A stretch of 64,000 nt of DNA from Trichomonas vaginalis G3 (GCF_026262505.1 NC_067206.1:33123896-33187895); one strand, 5' to 3'; counted from the first letter of the stretch, positions 9,398 to 19,298 are shown. Made by a program: numbers and translations. The notes: generated by a model from the sequence alone, not told the origin.

Positions 9398-9532
9398 ATG
9401 AAGATTCTACCATATGGTGTTATTGGAAGAGATAAAGATGGAAACCCAATATTTGATCCAAAGTTAAAATTAAAGTTACTGACAAGACAACAACTTGAAA
9501 AGTTGCTGAAACCAAAACAGAATGAAAAATGA
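9398..9532 (+). CDS. Small Maverick protein (44 aa)
   Basis: The frame runs ATG to TGA after the T-rich block TTTTTATTTTAGTATAA. The protein begins MKILPYGVIGRDKDG and ends with the helix LLTRQQLEKLLK. The final helix resembles those of the next two small proteins (LLTKDELNKMM and ITREEMIKMM) and of the 50-residue M2 protein (IPQEVLDRLKK). This recurrent hydrophobic helix suggests a common binding partner. The function is unknown. Confidence 0.5.
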   Translation: MKILPYGVIGRDKDGNPIFDPKLKLKLLTRQQLEKLLKPKQNEK

Positions 9533-9592
9533 GAAAATGAGAAAATGAGAAAGAAAAAAAATTTAAATTATGCAATTTTATTTTTATCATAA

Positions 9593-9775
9593 ATGACCAA
9601 ATTAATTAAGCCAACTATTTCTAAATTAATGATACCAATGAAATCATTTCATGGAGTACTTATCCCAGGTTCTTCACAATTAGCCGGGGCAAGTGTTGTG
9701 ACTCAAGGTGGAACATTAGCGAATCCATTCAAATTATTAACTAAAGATGAACTTAATAAAATGATGATAAAATAA
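9593..9775 (+). CDS. Small Maverick protein (60 aa)
   Basis: Begins MTKLIKPTISKLMIPMKSFH, has a Gly/Ser/Ala-rich middle and ends in NPFKLLTKDELNKMMIK. It is preceded by TTTTATTTTTATCATAA before the ATG, almost the same 5' sequence as the gene at 10309. It shares the terminal helix type with 9398-9532 and 10309-10473. Confidence 0.55.
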   Translation: MTKLIKPTISKLMIPMKSFHGVLIPGSSQLAGASVVTQGGTLANPFKLLTKDELNKMMIK

Positions 9776-9813
9776 CTGATAACAAAATTTTATTTCACTA
9801 CTACCATAAAAAC

Positions 9814-9848
9814 AGGTGAAAAAACAGGTGATATCTCACCTCTTCACC
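9814..9848 (-). repeat. Multi-arm hairpin repeat, M1 copy
   Basis: Arms AGGTGA, AGGTGA, TCACCT and TCACCT lie in the order expected of the minus-strand hairpin family of M2, followed by the same AAATTATATTTTAGG tail. One arm is missing compared with M2 copies. It sits in the gap after 9775. Confidence 0.7.
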
Positions 9849-10097
9849 TAAATTATATTTTAGGTCAAAGCTTCCACGAGAGAAAAGATTCCTCATTCGC
9901 TAAGGATTCCAAAAATGAAAAAATCATTGATTTCGGCTGAGAAAAAACAGCAAAACCCTTCTTCCACGGGAACAAAGAAATAAAGAAGAAATAAAGAAGA
10001 AATAAAGTAAATTTTTTATTTATTCCCGTGGAAGATAGAGCACTTTTATGATACTTTTTATTCACGACAAACAAGACAAATAAAGAAAATAAGAAAA

Positions 10098-10180
10098 TAC
10101 GGCGCTGTCGCGGTTCGAACCACAGACCTTGACCCCTCCATAACACCACCTTAGACCACTGTGCTACGTAGCCTGTCGAC
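10098..10180 (-). tRNA. tRNA-like sequence, probably degenerate
   Basis: Read on the minus strand there is a good A-box (TAGCACAGTGG) and a B-box (GGTTCGAACC) about 45 bases apart, as in a tRNA gene. The 3' acceptor half GCGCC pairs poorly with the 5' GGCTACG. The T-loop is one base short (TTCGAA between GTGG and CCGC), and no clear anticodon stem could be drawn. It may be a decayed tRNA, a tRNA-derived repeat, or a pol III control element captured by M1. Confidence 0.3.
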
Positions 10181-10308
10181 ATAAGATTTTATAAATTGCA
10201 TATTTGACGTAAATTTATTTCCCAGTTATTCAAAAATAATTAATTATTGAATAACCTAAAAACATTAACGATAAAATAAGTGATAACAAATTTTTATTTT
10301 TATCATAA

Positions 10309-10473
10309 ATGAATACCCCACAAGCTCAAAATTTACCACGAATCATAACAAGGGAGGAAATGATAAAAATGATGCAAGAACATGTTAAAAATAACAAACC
10401 ACTAAAATTGAGAAAATGTGGTTATGCGGTAATGATGGAAAGAGAGATGTTGTCGAAGAGGAATAAAAATTAA
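10309..10473 (+). CDS. Small basic Maverick protein (54 aa)
   Basis: ATG to TAA, preceded by TTTTTATTTTTATCATAA. The protein has IITREEMIKMMQEHVK in the middle and a basic tail PLKLRKCGYAVMMERE. It overlaps the convergent gene 10470-10742 by 4 bases. The central helix resembles the C-terminal helix of its two upstream neighbours. The function is unknown. Confidence 0.5.
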   Translation: MNTPQAQNLPRIITREEMIKMMQEHVKNNKPLKLRKCGYAVMMEREMLSKRNKN

Positions 10474-10742
10474 ATTTGGATAGAGTTTAAAAATTCATCT
10501 TTATTAAATTCATCTCTTCCAATCAATTTATTTATTCTATTAAATTCTTTTATTTTTGCTTCACTCAGTTTAAGGATTGAACGATAAGTTTCTAATTTTT
10601 CGATTATTTCTTTCCTCTCTTTATCGTTTTCAACCCCACCACATTGTGGCTTCTTTTTGTAATAACATATTTTTGATTTAATTCTGTTTAGTTTCTTTTT
10701 ATATTCATCGTCTGGACTCTTGACTGCTTCGTTGTTACTCAT
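10470..10742 (-). CDS. Hypothetical charged helical protein (90 aa)
   Basis: Highly charged and mostly helical (KKKLNRIKSKICYYKKK, ERKEIIEKLETYRSILKL). One CGG near residue 40 is the only cysteine/glycine feature. There is no membrane segment. It lies just downstream of the integrase tail on the same strand. Not recognised. Confidence 0.45.
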   Translation of the reverse strand: MSNNEAVKSPDDEYKKKLNRIKSKICYYKKKPQCGGVENDKERKEIIEKLETYRSILKLSEAKIKEFNRINKLIGRDEFNKDEFLNSIQI

Positions 10743-10771
10743 TTCTTACGAAATAAAAAAATTAAATATTA

Positions 10772-12289
10772 TTTAAATATAATGGAGTAATAAAATAAAT
10801 CGGAATTTCTATTAATTTATTGTCAACTTCAACTAATGCATTGCCGTTAATATATCTAACAAATTCAGCTATTGTGTCAAATCTTCGTCTTCTTTTTGTC
10901 ATTGATTTATCAGTTTTTCCATAATCGAGATGAATAAAACTTTATCCCCTTGTTTAAAATTCATGAGCCCGAATTAATTTGTTCACGTTTAACATCATTC
11001 AACCTTTCCATTTGCTTTCTAATATATTCCCATTCTTTTGAAATATCATTTTTCATTTCCACCGGTTTCATGTTTATTGTTCTATGCCATGTATTATTGT
11101 AATAATATACTAACTGCTGTATGATGGAGTCATGATTTCCATCCCAGTATATCTGACCATTAACCCCTAACGCATCTCTAAGAGTTCTCATTACCGCATC
11201 AACTATTTTATTATGAAACGTATATGGAGAGGATGAAAAGTAAAAATTAATTTGTGGGAAATAATGAGCCATAGCTGCCTGAAATCCTTTATCACCATCA
11301 CCCCTTATATTATCTACTCTTTCATGATCTAGTAAGTATTGAATAGCTCTTCTTGTTTCCTGTTCTGTTTTCCCTTTCACCGGAATGCAATATAAATATC
11401 TGGTGTTAATGTTAATGGCAAATAAATAAGTAACGTTTCCTCTTGAATATTCTAAATGATCGATTTCGTATGAATATGGATATGGTGCAAATGAAGGGCG
11501 ACTAAATTTTTCCTTTAACGGTTGAATTTTTGGGTCAGTTGGTTTATTTAATATTTTGAAATCCTTTTTAAAATCTTTTTGCTTCTTTAATGTTTGAAAT
11601 GGATATAATAAAGTGAATGATGAAGGATTAACTGAAGGAGGAGGAGGTACTGTCGTTGGAGGGTTTGGTGTTGCAGGTGGTTTAATTTTATCTGCTTTGA
11701 TTTTGGATTTCATTCCCCCCTTCATTAATTCTGGATGTATTCTATTCATTTGTTTTAAATATGCTGTATATAAAGGTTTGATATACTTTCCCGCTTCGAG
11801 TTTATGTTGAAGGATGAATTCCAAAAGTTGATCTTCATTTAAAAGTCGGGCTGAATATGGTTTAACTAATGAATCATAAATTAAAGCTTGTGCTTCATTT
11901 ATGGTCTGAAGGACCTGGGCGTTTTGCACCTTTTGTTTTTGTTCCTTTGGTTTTTGCGGCTCAGGATTATATAATTTATATAATTTATATAATTCATCAA
12001 TATCTTCTTCTGTTAATACTTTATTTTTGAAATCTTTCAATTGTTTAAGTTGTGATTTACTTTTTCCCTTTGAATATTCATTATTTTTAATTTTGTCTTT
12101 AATTTTAGAAATTATTTTATCATGATATTTCAAAACTTCATTTTTATAATACGAATAATAATAATCCATATCATCACCCGTTATATTGTTATCATGTTTT
12201 TGGAGATATGATTTTAATTCATAATAATTAAGAAAATTTTGATTAAGTACTAAATCATCAATTAAATTTTTTAAATCTACGCTATTCAT
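10772..12289 (-). pseudogene. Retroviral-type integrase of M1, C-terminus frameshifted
   Basis: The main frame is 10961-12289. Downstream bases read in other frames as a basic SH3/chromo-like tail (EFKQGDKV, then TKRRRRFDTIAEF), giving two frameshifts near 10968 and 10925 and a final stop at 10772. The N-terminus is a charged helical extension with a Pro-rich linker (PPPPSVNPS). The core has EIDHLEYSRG with the first Asp, RGDGDKGF with the second, and FHNKIVDAVMRTLRD, where Glu is expected but Asp is present. The enzyme would insert Maverick ends into host DNA. The M2 integrase (27533-28492) has the same Asp. Confidence 0.8.
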
Positions 12290-12391
12290 TTATATAAAAA
12301 TAAAATAAGTGTTTTAAGGGTGCCCGCCTCTTTGAATCATAGTATCAAAACCATTATTTACGGTTCCTTTTGTCTCTTCTGTGGCATTTTA
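12290..12391 (-). other. Short gap between PolB tail and integrase
   Basis: On the minus strand one frame reads NATEETKGTVNNGFDTMIQR to a stop near 12315. It looks protein-like but has no start of its own, since a stop lies just upstream. It may be the end of the original PolB reading frame or a short unrelated protein. Confidence 0.25.
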
Positions 12392-13447
12392 TTAAATAAA
12401 TGGCATACAACATCCATTTTCACAACATACAGCCTTAGTGTGTGCTCCTGTTAATGCAGTCTTACCGATTGTTAAGCGAGTCATTGACCCGTTTTTAAGT
12501 TGTAAATTAATATTCTGACCATCAAATATCACTTTATCATTTATTATATCCAAATAATTTTTAGGTGTTAATTGTTTATTTTGTCGTAAACTAACTCCTT
12601 TCATTTTTTGTGCAATCTTTTTAAAATCACTTCCATCAATTGAACCGTTGAATGAAGTATAACACTTAGGACATAAAGCAACCATGTTATCACCTTGTTT
12701 CTCAATTGCTAAACCCAATAACTTCTTCTCATGTGCTTTTTCTTCAGCTTTATTCTTTAATTTAGGTTTAAATTTCTCATTAAAACAGAAGAAATCAAAA
12801 GGTGCGAATTTGTAAATGTTTTTATCATAAAATTTTTTATCGGTTACAATTGCTTGAAATGCTTGAGTGTTAGGAAGATTTGGGTCGCCAGCGATTGCCC
12901 AATAAGATGAATCAGTATCACCTTCAATGAAATGAAAACGATTAACATCCATGCATTTATACATAAAATCATAAATGAAAACCAAATACCAGTATTTTGC
13001 GTTATCTAAAGTGAAGAATGCCTCTTGTAAACATGTATCACATCTATAAAATCTATCTTTAAGCATCACTTGATACGTATCCTCTCCTATTTCTCTTATG
13101 TTTTTAAATTGATGTTTAAGATATTCAGGATTTAATACTCTACGTTTATATGCTCCTAACTTAGTTCTAAAGGTTTTTCTACAAAATTTAGGAATTCCAT
13201 CCTCTTTAATGTCATCAATGATTTCCATTTCATTATTTTCAATTTCTTCTTCTCGTTTATGAGGTCTTTGATTATGACTCCATTGATTCCATGAAATTAA
13301 ATATTCTTTATCATTATATTTATACCTCATTAGCTTATTTTGGCTTTCATATTCATTTAATAATTCACAATCTTCATTTTTAAATTGAAGTTTAACCCAT
13401 TCAGGATTTAAACAATGTTTAATTAATCGCGGAATATCTGACATCAT
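12392..13447 (-). pseudogene. DNA polymerase B tail fused to repeat-domain N-terminus
   Basis: 351 residues in one frame. Residues 1-115 are the repeated LNPEW.KLQFK.EDCELLN domain, also present at 1-257. From IREIGEDTYQVMLKDRF onward it is the thumb end of a Maverick PolB: FIEGDTDSSYWAI is the catalytic motif C (GDTD), followed by a KMKGVSLRQN type segment and a Cys-containing tail CCENGCCMPFI. The exonuclease domain and most of the palm and fingers (motifs A and B) are missing. The junction falls exactly where the inverted repeat ends (13101), so a deletion or recombination fused the two. The product cannot be an active polymerase. Confidence 0.8.
13101..13357 (-). repeat. Right inverted repeat of M1
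   Basis: The reverse complement matches bases 1-257. It lies within the N-terminal coding part of the PolB fusion. Confidence 0.85.
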
Positions 13448-14110
13448 CTATATATAGTTTCTTTTATAAAAGATAAAAAATAAATTATTTTAAAATTAAT
13501 GTTAATTTTTTAATGATTTATAAATAAATATATTTTAATGCATCGTCTATATATAGATGCAACAAAAAAAGTCACACAACCCGCACTCATATACTACTAT
13601 AATAATTTTCTTTTTTAGTAATTGTTTTCTCAAGTTTTAGCTTCACCTTGCTTCGAAAATTATACGTATACTTTATATTGTTTAAAATCAAATTCCTATC
13701 TTTCAAACAAAAATCAGTCGAATGCTATCGATTCCTGTTTGCCTAACACTTATATTATCCTTATAAATGTTATTTTATGTTACATGTTTATATAAATTTT
13801 ACTTTTTTGCCTTTAATTTTCTATTTTCTAATTTTTTCTTTCTTTTTGATGGATGTTGGCTGCTACACAGATCATGCCTCATGAGTTTACCTTTATTTGT
13901 GATGAAACTTATAGTTTATAGCTAGAAGAAAAATAATATTTCCTTATAAGTCATTATTGTGAAGTTTTATGAAGTTTTTCAACTGCAAGTTAATCATATG
14001 TGGTAAAAATAAAAGATGTACTAGCATGAATTGGATTTGTTAGACAAAATTAAAAAATTATTTATAATGTTTTCGTAAACTTTATATTTATTCACAACAC
14101 TATATAAAAA
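13448..14110. other. Intergenic region spanning the M1 right end
   Basis: AT-rich without a supported gene. Two copies of ATC.TCTATATATAG occur at about 13444-13456 and 13543-13556; the second is part of a near-palindrome GCATC...GATGC. The M1 terminus probably lies here, but its partner end is outside the window, so no target duplication can be shown. Confidence 0.4.
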
Positions 14111-15010
14111 TCATTTTGGAGTATATAATCTTACAATTCCAGGAATATTTCCGCCAACGCAGAATAATGAGCCATCTGGAGTCGAATTGGCCACCGCAAG
14201 GTCAAAACCGATATCTAACTGCCAGATTTCTTCACCGCTTTGAACGTTCCATGCATGAATTTTCTGGTCTTCTGATGAAACCCATAATTCTCCGTCTGAA
14301 TTGTCATTTCTATGGATGTAGCCTGCATCTACCATATACTTGCTATTAACATGGCCTCTGAAATTCCTAAAAACTTTTCCTGTCTTTATCTCTATTAATT
14401 GTCCTAAATTATCTGTTGAGAATGCTGTAACGAACTGGCTATTCGGAGCGAAAAGAGATCTAGTTATAGGATGGCCTTCCATTATATATGTTCTAAGACA
14501 TATTAATGAAATACTGTCCCAAACACGAACAATTCCGTCAAATGACGATGTTAAAATTAATGTACCATCGTAATTGAATGATATGGATGAAATTGGTTCA
14601 GTATGTCCGCCAATCTCTGAAAGAGAATTTGAATTTCTTGGATCCCAGATACAAAATGCTGTATCTTTGCTGCCAGTAGCAATTCTAGAATTATCTGGAG
14701 ATATAGCTACACAGAATATTTTTGATCTATGTCCAATCAATTTTCTAATAACGGTTAGTTCTTGTGTTTCTGTAATGCAAGCCATCTTATCATCACTCGC
14801 AGTAACTATGAATTTACTGTCAGATGACCAAACTCCGTCATTTATTCCCTTTGTGTGAATTAAAGCAAATTTCAAAATTTTCTTTTCTTCTATTGAAATT
14901 ATGTATAGATATCCAGTTGATGTACCACAAGCAATATATTTTTGGCATGGTGATATTCTCACCCAACTTGGAACGCCGAATTCGATATTATATTCTTGGC
15001 TGAGATTCAT
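14111..15010 (-). CDS. WD40-repeat protein
   Basis: About 299 residues from the ATG at 15010; the frame extends two codons further to a GTG. It is made of WD40 repeats: ILKFALIHTKGINDGVWSSD, LIGHRSKIFCVAISPDNSRIATGSKDTAFCIWD, IGGHTEPISSISF with LTSSFDGIVRVWDS, FRGHVNSKYMV, and IHAWNVQSGEEIWQL. GH and WD dipeptides recur at the expected spacing. It would form a single beta propeller acting as a scaffold. A sequence resembling eIF3i or STRAP-type propellers is possible, but the orthologue is not certain. GTGTCA directly before the ATG fits a trichomonad initiator (TCA) near the start codon. Confidence 0.85.
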   Translation of the reverse strand: MNLSQEYNIEFGVPSWVRISPCQKYIACGTSTGYLYIISIEEKKILKFALIHTKGINDGVWSSDSKFIVTASDDKMACITETQELTVIRKLIGHRSKIFCVAISPDNSRIATGSKDTAFCIWDPRNSNSLSEIGGHTEPISSISFNYDGTLILTSSFDGIVRVWDSISLICLRTYIMEGHPITRSLFAPNSQFVTAFSTDNLGQLIEIKTGKVFRNFRGHVNSKYMVDAGYIHRNDNSDGELWVSSEDQKIHAWNVQSGEEIWQLDIGFDLAVANSTPDGSLFCVGGNIPGIVRLYTPK

Positions 15011-15132
15011 TGACACGTTTACAAAAAAAGAAAGTTTATGTTGTCAAAAAATGTATAATTTTGACATTTTCTCACAATTTTTTGGCGAAAATGATGGCAA
15101 AATAAATTAATTTAATTTTTTAGTTTAAATAA

Positions 15133-16356
15133 ATGGCTATTGCAAAACCTAATAGTATGGAATCAAGTTTTATCCCTAAACAACATGGGCACTGGGTAAA
15201 TATTACTTTAAAATGGGAAGGAGTTCCCGCAATTTCATTTTTAAAATACTCAGCTGCAGTTATTTATAGATCTAAACTCGCAGCAATAAGCAGCTTAATC
15301 AGGGAAAATATTAAATTTTTAGCACATTCTGAAATCTTCTATTATGAAAATGAAGAATTAACAAAAGAATTAGATCCTTCATGGGAAGCAACAAAAACTT
15401 CAACGTTGTATTTCAAGTCTGATATTTCATGCTACAGAATTAAGTTTCATGATACCAAAATTGATAGAAAATACATAGAATATATAGATTGTAACTGCAC
15501 ATTCGGTGATATCATTAAAATGACCGATCTTCAGATGATAAAAGATAAAAGGATTGACAATATAATATTCAGATACAATAATTACGCCATTGAAAACCAT
15601 CAATTGATAAAAGATGTCATAAAAGATAAGATAAATAGCGTTGTTGAGGTGAAATTCAAGTATTCTAAAACTACAATTGAAGTCCTGAAGAAATTATTTG
15701 TAATTTCGAAAGGAAAGCTAAATAATCTCGTTGAAGAAACAACTACATTGAAATTCAAGGGTAATCCATTATACAAAGACATAATACCATATACTTATTA
15801 CACTGATGGTTACATTGAAACATATTTTAAAGATGATAAAAATATTATTGATCTAAATCAGCCAGTTGACGTTAAACTCGGTGAAAGGCTGATTTTAAAT
15901 TATGTTATTCAGTCTATTTTAATTACTTTTGTTATTTTACAAGCAGATAAGCCAATTGAAGTTTTCCTAATTTTGACGCCTACAACTAAGTTTTCTAGCG
16001 TAATTAATGAACTTAAAAAGAATGGAATTACAGGAAACAAGTTTTATTTTTACAACAAACTTTCTCATAAATTATTAAATGATCCAACGGATAAAACAAT
16101 GATATATGAAATTTATTCAGATAGAATACTCGTGTCTCTCGATAAAGAGTACAGTTTCTACGATATTGAATATATGGGTCGTATTCTTCAATTTCATTGT
16201 CCGAAAGGATCACTAGCAAAGGAAATCCGTGATTTTATCAAAGGAAGATTTTCTGACGTACCTTCAAATATCATTGTTTATAATGGAGAAGAAAAGATTG
16301 ATAATAATTCGCCAATTCCTGATGATGTGGATTTCCTGAATATCGGTTTTAACTAG
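15133..16356 (+). CDS. Hypothetical protein with ubiquitin-like C-terminal region
   Basis: 407 residues, soluble. The last 70 residues (RILQFHCPKGSLAKEIRDFI, IIVYNGEEKIDNNSPIPDDV, then DFLNIGF) follow the order of strand, helix, GE turn and strand of a beta-grasp, ubiquitin-like fold. Earlier segments such as STLYFKSDISCYRIKFHDTK and VDVKLGERLILNYV could be further copies. No catalytic domain or zinc site is seen. The function is unknown; the fold call is an inference from spacing. Confidence 0.6.
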   Translation: MAIAKPNSMESSFIPKQHGHWVNITLKWEGVPAISFLKYSAAVIYRSKLAAISSLIRENIKFLAHSEIFYYENEELTKELDPSWEATKTSTLYFKSDISCYRIKFHDTKIDRKYIEYIDCNCTFGDIIKMTDLQMIKDKRIDNIIFRYNNYAIENHQLIKDVIKDKINSVVEVKFKYSKTTIEVLKKLFVISKGKLNNLVEETTTLKFKGNPLYKDIIPYTYYTDGYIETYFKDDKNIIDLNQPVDVKLGERLILNYVIQSILITFVILQADKPIEVFLILTPTTKFSSVINELKKNGITGNKFYFYNKLSHKLLNDPTDKTMIYEIYSDRILVSLDKEYSFYDIEYMGRILQFHCPKGSLAKEIRDFIKGRFSDVPSNIIVYNGEEKIDNNSPIPDDVDFLNIGFN

Positions 16357-17133
16357 TATTAAGATTTTTATTGTTTTACAAATAAATGTTTTTAATCTTT
16401 TTATAGTTGCGAAAAAAAAAATTATCCTAATTTTCAAAATTCAACAAATGAGAAATGCATGAGAGCTGTACAAATTATGCAATTTGTCTACTTACTTCGT
16501 TAAGCTTTAGATCAAATAAATATTCCATATAAAAAAATATCTTTGGATATGATAACTTAATCACAAGAGGGGGTGGCCACATATTGATAACTGTATAGTG
16601 TTGATTTTGGAGAAGTGAATGCAACTCCAAAATTTCTCAAAAATTAATCCGAATTATTAGATTTCATTTTGATATTTAAAATTGAGACTACTTATCAGAA
16701 TTCGTTTGAAATCATTCGAAACGGTTGATACTTCCAACGTTAGCACTTTTCTTTACTATTTATGCTGGGCTGTATTAGAAATTTCGATTCAATCTCATCA
16801 TATGCTATTCGGTATTACATATCATTATCAAATGAGTTACATAACCATAAGATAATTATTGAAGGTAAGGCACAAGTTTATGTGCTGGTTTTAAATGTAA
16901 GTCTTTCAAATATTCAAGAAAATATAAAATTAATCACTCGAATCAAATATAAAGGCTTAGAAAGCTTCGCTATAGGAATACAGACCCCTGAAATTTTCAT
17001 GCAATTTTCCGGTGAAAACATCGATGTTTTTCATTTTCTTACGAAAAATATATTGTTTATGCATAGTCAAAAGCAAATACAACAATTGCAACCATTACGA
17101 TTTTTCATCGGAACTTTTTTTCTGTCATTTTTT
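16357..17133. other. Intergenic region upstream of the CHMP5-like gene
   Basis: AT-rich. A frame open from 16762 into the CHMP5 gene looks like 5' flank read in frame, because its residues are not protein-like. A candidate initiator TCATTT lies 8-10 bases before the ATG at 17134. Confidence 0.5.
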
Positions 17134-17733
17134 ATGAAGCGCTTATTCGGAAAGAAGAAAGACGTTCCACAGCAGCCACAGGTCAGTCTCGAAGACACAT
17201 CCGACCAGTTAGGAAGAAAGAGCGAAAGCATTGATAAGGAAATTGCTGAGATCAATAGAAAATTAAGTGAACTTACTAAACAAATGAAAATGCCGTCCAA
17301 TAAGTCTCGTGTTCCAACTCTCAGAAGGAAGGCCACCGAATTGCTTAAGCGCCGTAAAATGCTCGAAGGCTTCCAGGGCAAAATTGATGGACAAAGATTT
17401 AATATTGACAACATGGCTTTCCAGCAGCAACAAATGAAAGTCAACATCGAGACTGTTAATGCAATGAAGGAAACTAACGCAACAATGAAGCAAACAATGA
17501 AACAATTTACAGTTGAAGATGTTGATGACATGGCTATGGACATGGAAGATATGATGGCCGAGTCCAACGAAATTTCCGATATATTATCTCAGGGCATTGG
17601 CAACGATATCGATGAAGGAGAACTTGAAGACGAATTAGCAGCCCTTGAAGCCGAAGGATTGGATGAAGGTGATCTTGATATGGAAGGACTCGATGATACA
17701 GGCGGAAAGACACCTCAGAAGGAAGCCTGGTAA
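17134..17733 (+). CDS. ESCRT-III protein, CHMP5/Vps60 type
   Basis: 199 residues. MKRLFGKKK at the start, RKSESIDKEIAEINRKL, RKATELLKRRKMLEGFQGKI, FNIDNMAFQQQQMKVNIETV, VDDMAMDMEDMMAESNEISD and an acidic tail ELEDELAALEAEGLD follow the CHMP5/Vps60 family in order and length. The basic N-terminal helices bind endosomal membrane and each other; the acidic C-terminus is autoinhibitory and binds Vta1-type partners. It acts in multivesicular body formation with Vps4. Start chosen at 17134 because the family begins M-(K/N)-RLFG and an initiator TCATTT precedes it. Confidence 0.9.
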   Translation: MKRLFGKKKDVPQQPQVSLEDTSDQLGRKSESIDKEIAEINRKLSELTKQMKMPSNKSRVPTLRRKATELLKRRKMLEGFQGKIDGQRFNIDNMAFQQQQMKVNIETVNAMKETNATMKQTMKQFTVEDVDDMAMDMEDMMAESNEISDILSQGIGNDIDEGELEDELAALEAEGLDEGDLDMEGLDDTGGKTPQKEAW

Positions 17734-18479
17734 TTGAATTTCTCAATTATTTTATTTAGCAATTTTTGTATACGATAAAATCACATATAATCAGATTTAA
17801 TGCCTTAAATACAACACAAAAATTCATTTTTACTGTTAATTTTATCATTTGATTTTTGAAATTCATCAAAAATTACAAAACCAATAGTATTGAACAAAAC
17901 ATTTAATATGAATGATTTACATGTGATTAGTTGTAATGATTTATATCATTCAGATAGTTTTAATTTCTAATTTTTATATGAATATCTTTGATATCGTTCA
18001 TAGATAACCAATTTTCCATTACATAATAACATTTCCTTAAAATATTAGAACTTTCTAATTATAATTTCTAAATTTTGAGATTTCAGTGCAATATGAATCA
18101 AAATGCGTATTGAAAAAGATATATGTAAATTAAACTATTGCATATAGCTTCACTACTTGAACAAGCATTTTTATGATTCAAATAATATGCCAAAATTCTG
18201 AAATTAAGAATTAAATTTTTCGGGATGAAGTTAGAATGTAATTACTCAATCATTAGCATGCATTAAGATAGCTAAACAATAGTGGTGTGGACAATACATC
18301 GATTCATTTCTTATCCTCCTCAAATCACATTTCATAAATATATTTTTCGTTATTTTGGTTATTTCATTTATCATATTGATTGGATCTGATTGATATATAA
18401 CTAATTTCTCACGGTTAATAATCAGTTACATTTTAAATACACAAAAAGTGATGTTAATTATTTTTTTCAAAAGAATTCA
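17734..18479. other. Intergenic region, no gene seen
   Basis: 745 bases of AT-rich sequence between CHMP5 and the capping-protein gene. TTTTTTTCAAAAGAATTCA just before 18480 contains a TCA that may serve as initiator. Nothing else was recognised. Confidence 0.5.
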
Positions 18480-19298
18480 ATGGCATACGATTCACCAGTC
18501 ACAGCAGGCCTTGATCTCCTTCGCCATGTTCCTCCAAAGGATATCGAAGATCGTATGTTTGATTTGTTTCAACTTAAGCCTGACTTAACAGAAGAAATGA
18601 TTTCGGCAGTTGATATTCCCTTAAAAGTCGAGACTGATAAGGATACGCAACAAGGTTTCATCAAATGTGATTACAATAGAGATGGTGATTCATATAGATC
18701 GCCGTTCACTCACAAGTATTATCCGCCATTACCAGATGGACAGCAGATATCGCCGAAACTCCGTAAGCTTGAAGAGCTTGCAAACAAGGCATTCGGATCC
18801 TATCTAAACCTATTCTTCAGATACGGTACAATTTCTGTGTATTGCTGGGATCTTGATGACATCTCATTCGGTTTAGGTGTTTTCGTACGCAAAGATACAG
18901 ACTCGACCGAAGGATTCTTGGGAAGTATAAACTGCTCAGATATTTTCACAATTACAGAAAAATCTTCGGGACAGTATGATTATGAGATGGTTTCATCAAT
19001 TCTCTTAGAAGTCAAGGTTGATGTTCCAAAATCCAAGCCGGTTGTTCTTTCTGGTGGCTGCGCAGATAGTAAAATTAAAACTCTGACAGCAAAGGATAAC
19101 ATTGAAATGCTCGTAAATATCGGAACAATGATTGAAGATAATGCAGCAAACTTCATGGAACATGTTAAGCAGATTTACGTTTCAAAGATGTCAGAAATTT
19201 TAAGCTATACTAAGGGAACTGCTTTTGTTGTTGCTGGAGAAGCACAAGATCTTATGGCACAGGCCATGAAAGATTATGTAAATCGTTCTTCTAAGTAG
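18480..19298 (+). CDS. F-actin-capping protein subunit beta
   Basis: 272 residues, the family's usual length. Family landmarks in order: AGLDLLRHVPPKDIEDRMFD, FIKCDYNRDGDSYRSPFTHK, YYPPLPDGQQISPKLRKLEE, ANKAFGSYLNLFFRYGTISV, and YCWDLDDISFGLGVFVRKDT. The subunit pairs with an alpha subunit to cap barbed ends of actin filaments in the cytoplasm. The final amphipathic segment (AQDLMAQAMKDYVNRSSK) takes the place of the usual beta tentacle. Confidence 0.92.
   Translation: MAYDSPVTAGLDLLRHVPPKDIEDRMFDLFQLKPDLTEEMISAVDIPLKVETDKDTQQGFIKCDYNRDGDSYRSPFTHKYYPPLPDGQQISPKLRKLEELANKAFGSYLNLFFRYGTISVYCWDLDDISFGLGVFVRKDTDSTEGFLGSINCSDIFTITEKSSGQYDYEMVSSILLEVKVDVPKSKPVVLSGGCADSKIKTLTAKDNIEMLVNIGTMIEDNAANFMEHVKQIYVSKMSEILSYTKGTAFVVAGEAQDLMAQAMKDYVNRSSK

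Larger units (their letters stand above)
1..13450. mobile_element. Maverick/Polinton element M1 (left end cut by window)
   Basis: This is a large DNA transposon of the Maverick/Polinton class. It carries an intact capsid gene, a packaging ATPase, a trimeric fibre, a retroviral-type integrase and the tail of a protein-primed DNA polymerase B. Bases 1-257 are an inverted copy of 13101-13357, so the window starts inside the left inverted end. The right boundary was not fixed: coding ends at 13447 and no target duplication can be tested. The ATPase, CCG protein, fibre and integrase are all frameshifted and PolB is internally deleted, so this copy cannot act alone. Confidence 0.85.

Noticed and set aside
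14116-15110. Several plus-strand frames opposite the WD40 gene
   Set aside because: The minus strand shows clear WD40 periodicity; the plus-strand frames are short and unpatterned.
16762-17133. Upstream extension of the CHMP5-like frame by 124 codons
   Set aside because: The extension is not protein-like, the family starts with MxRLFG, and a TCA initiator lies just before ATG 17134.
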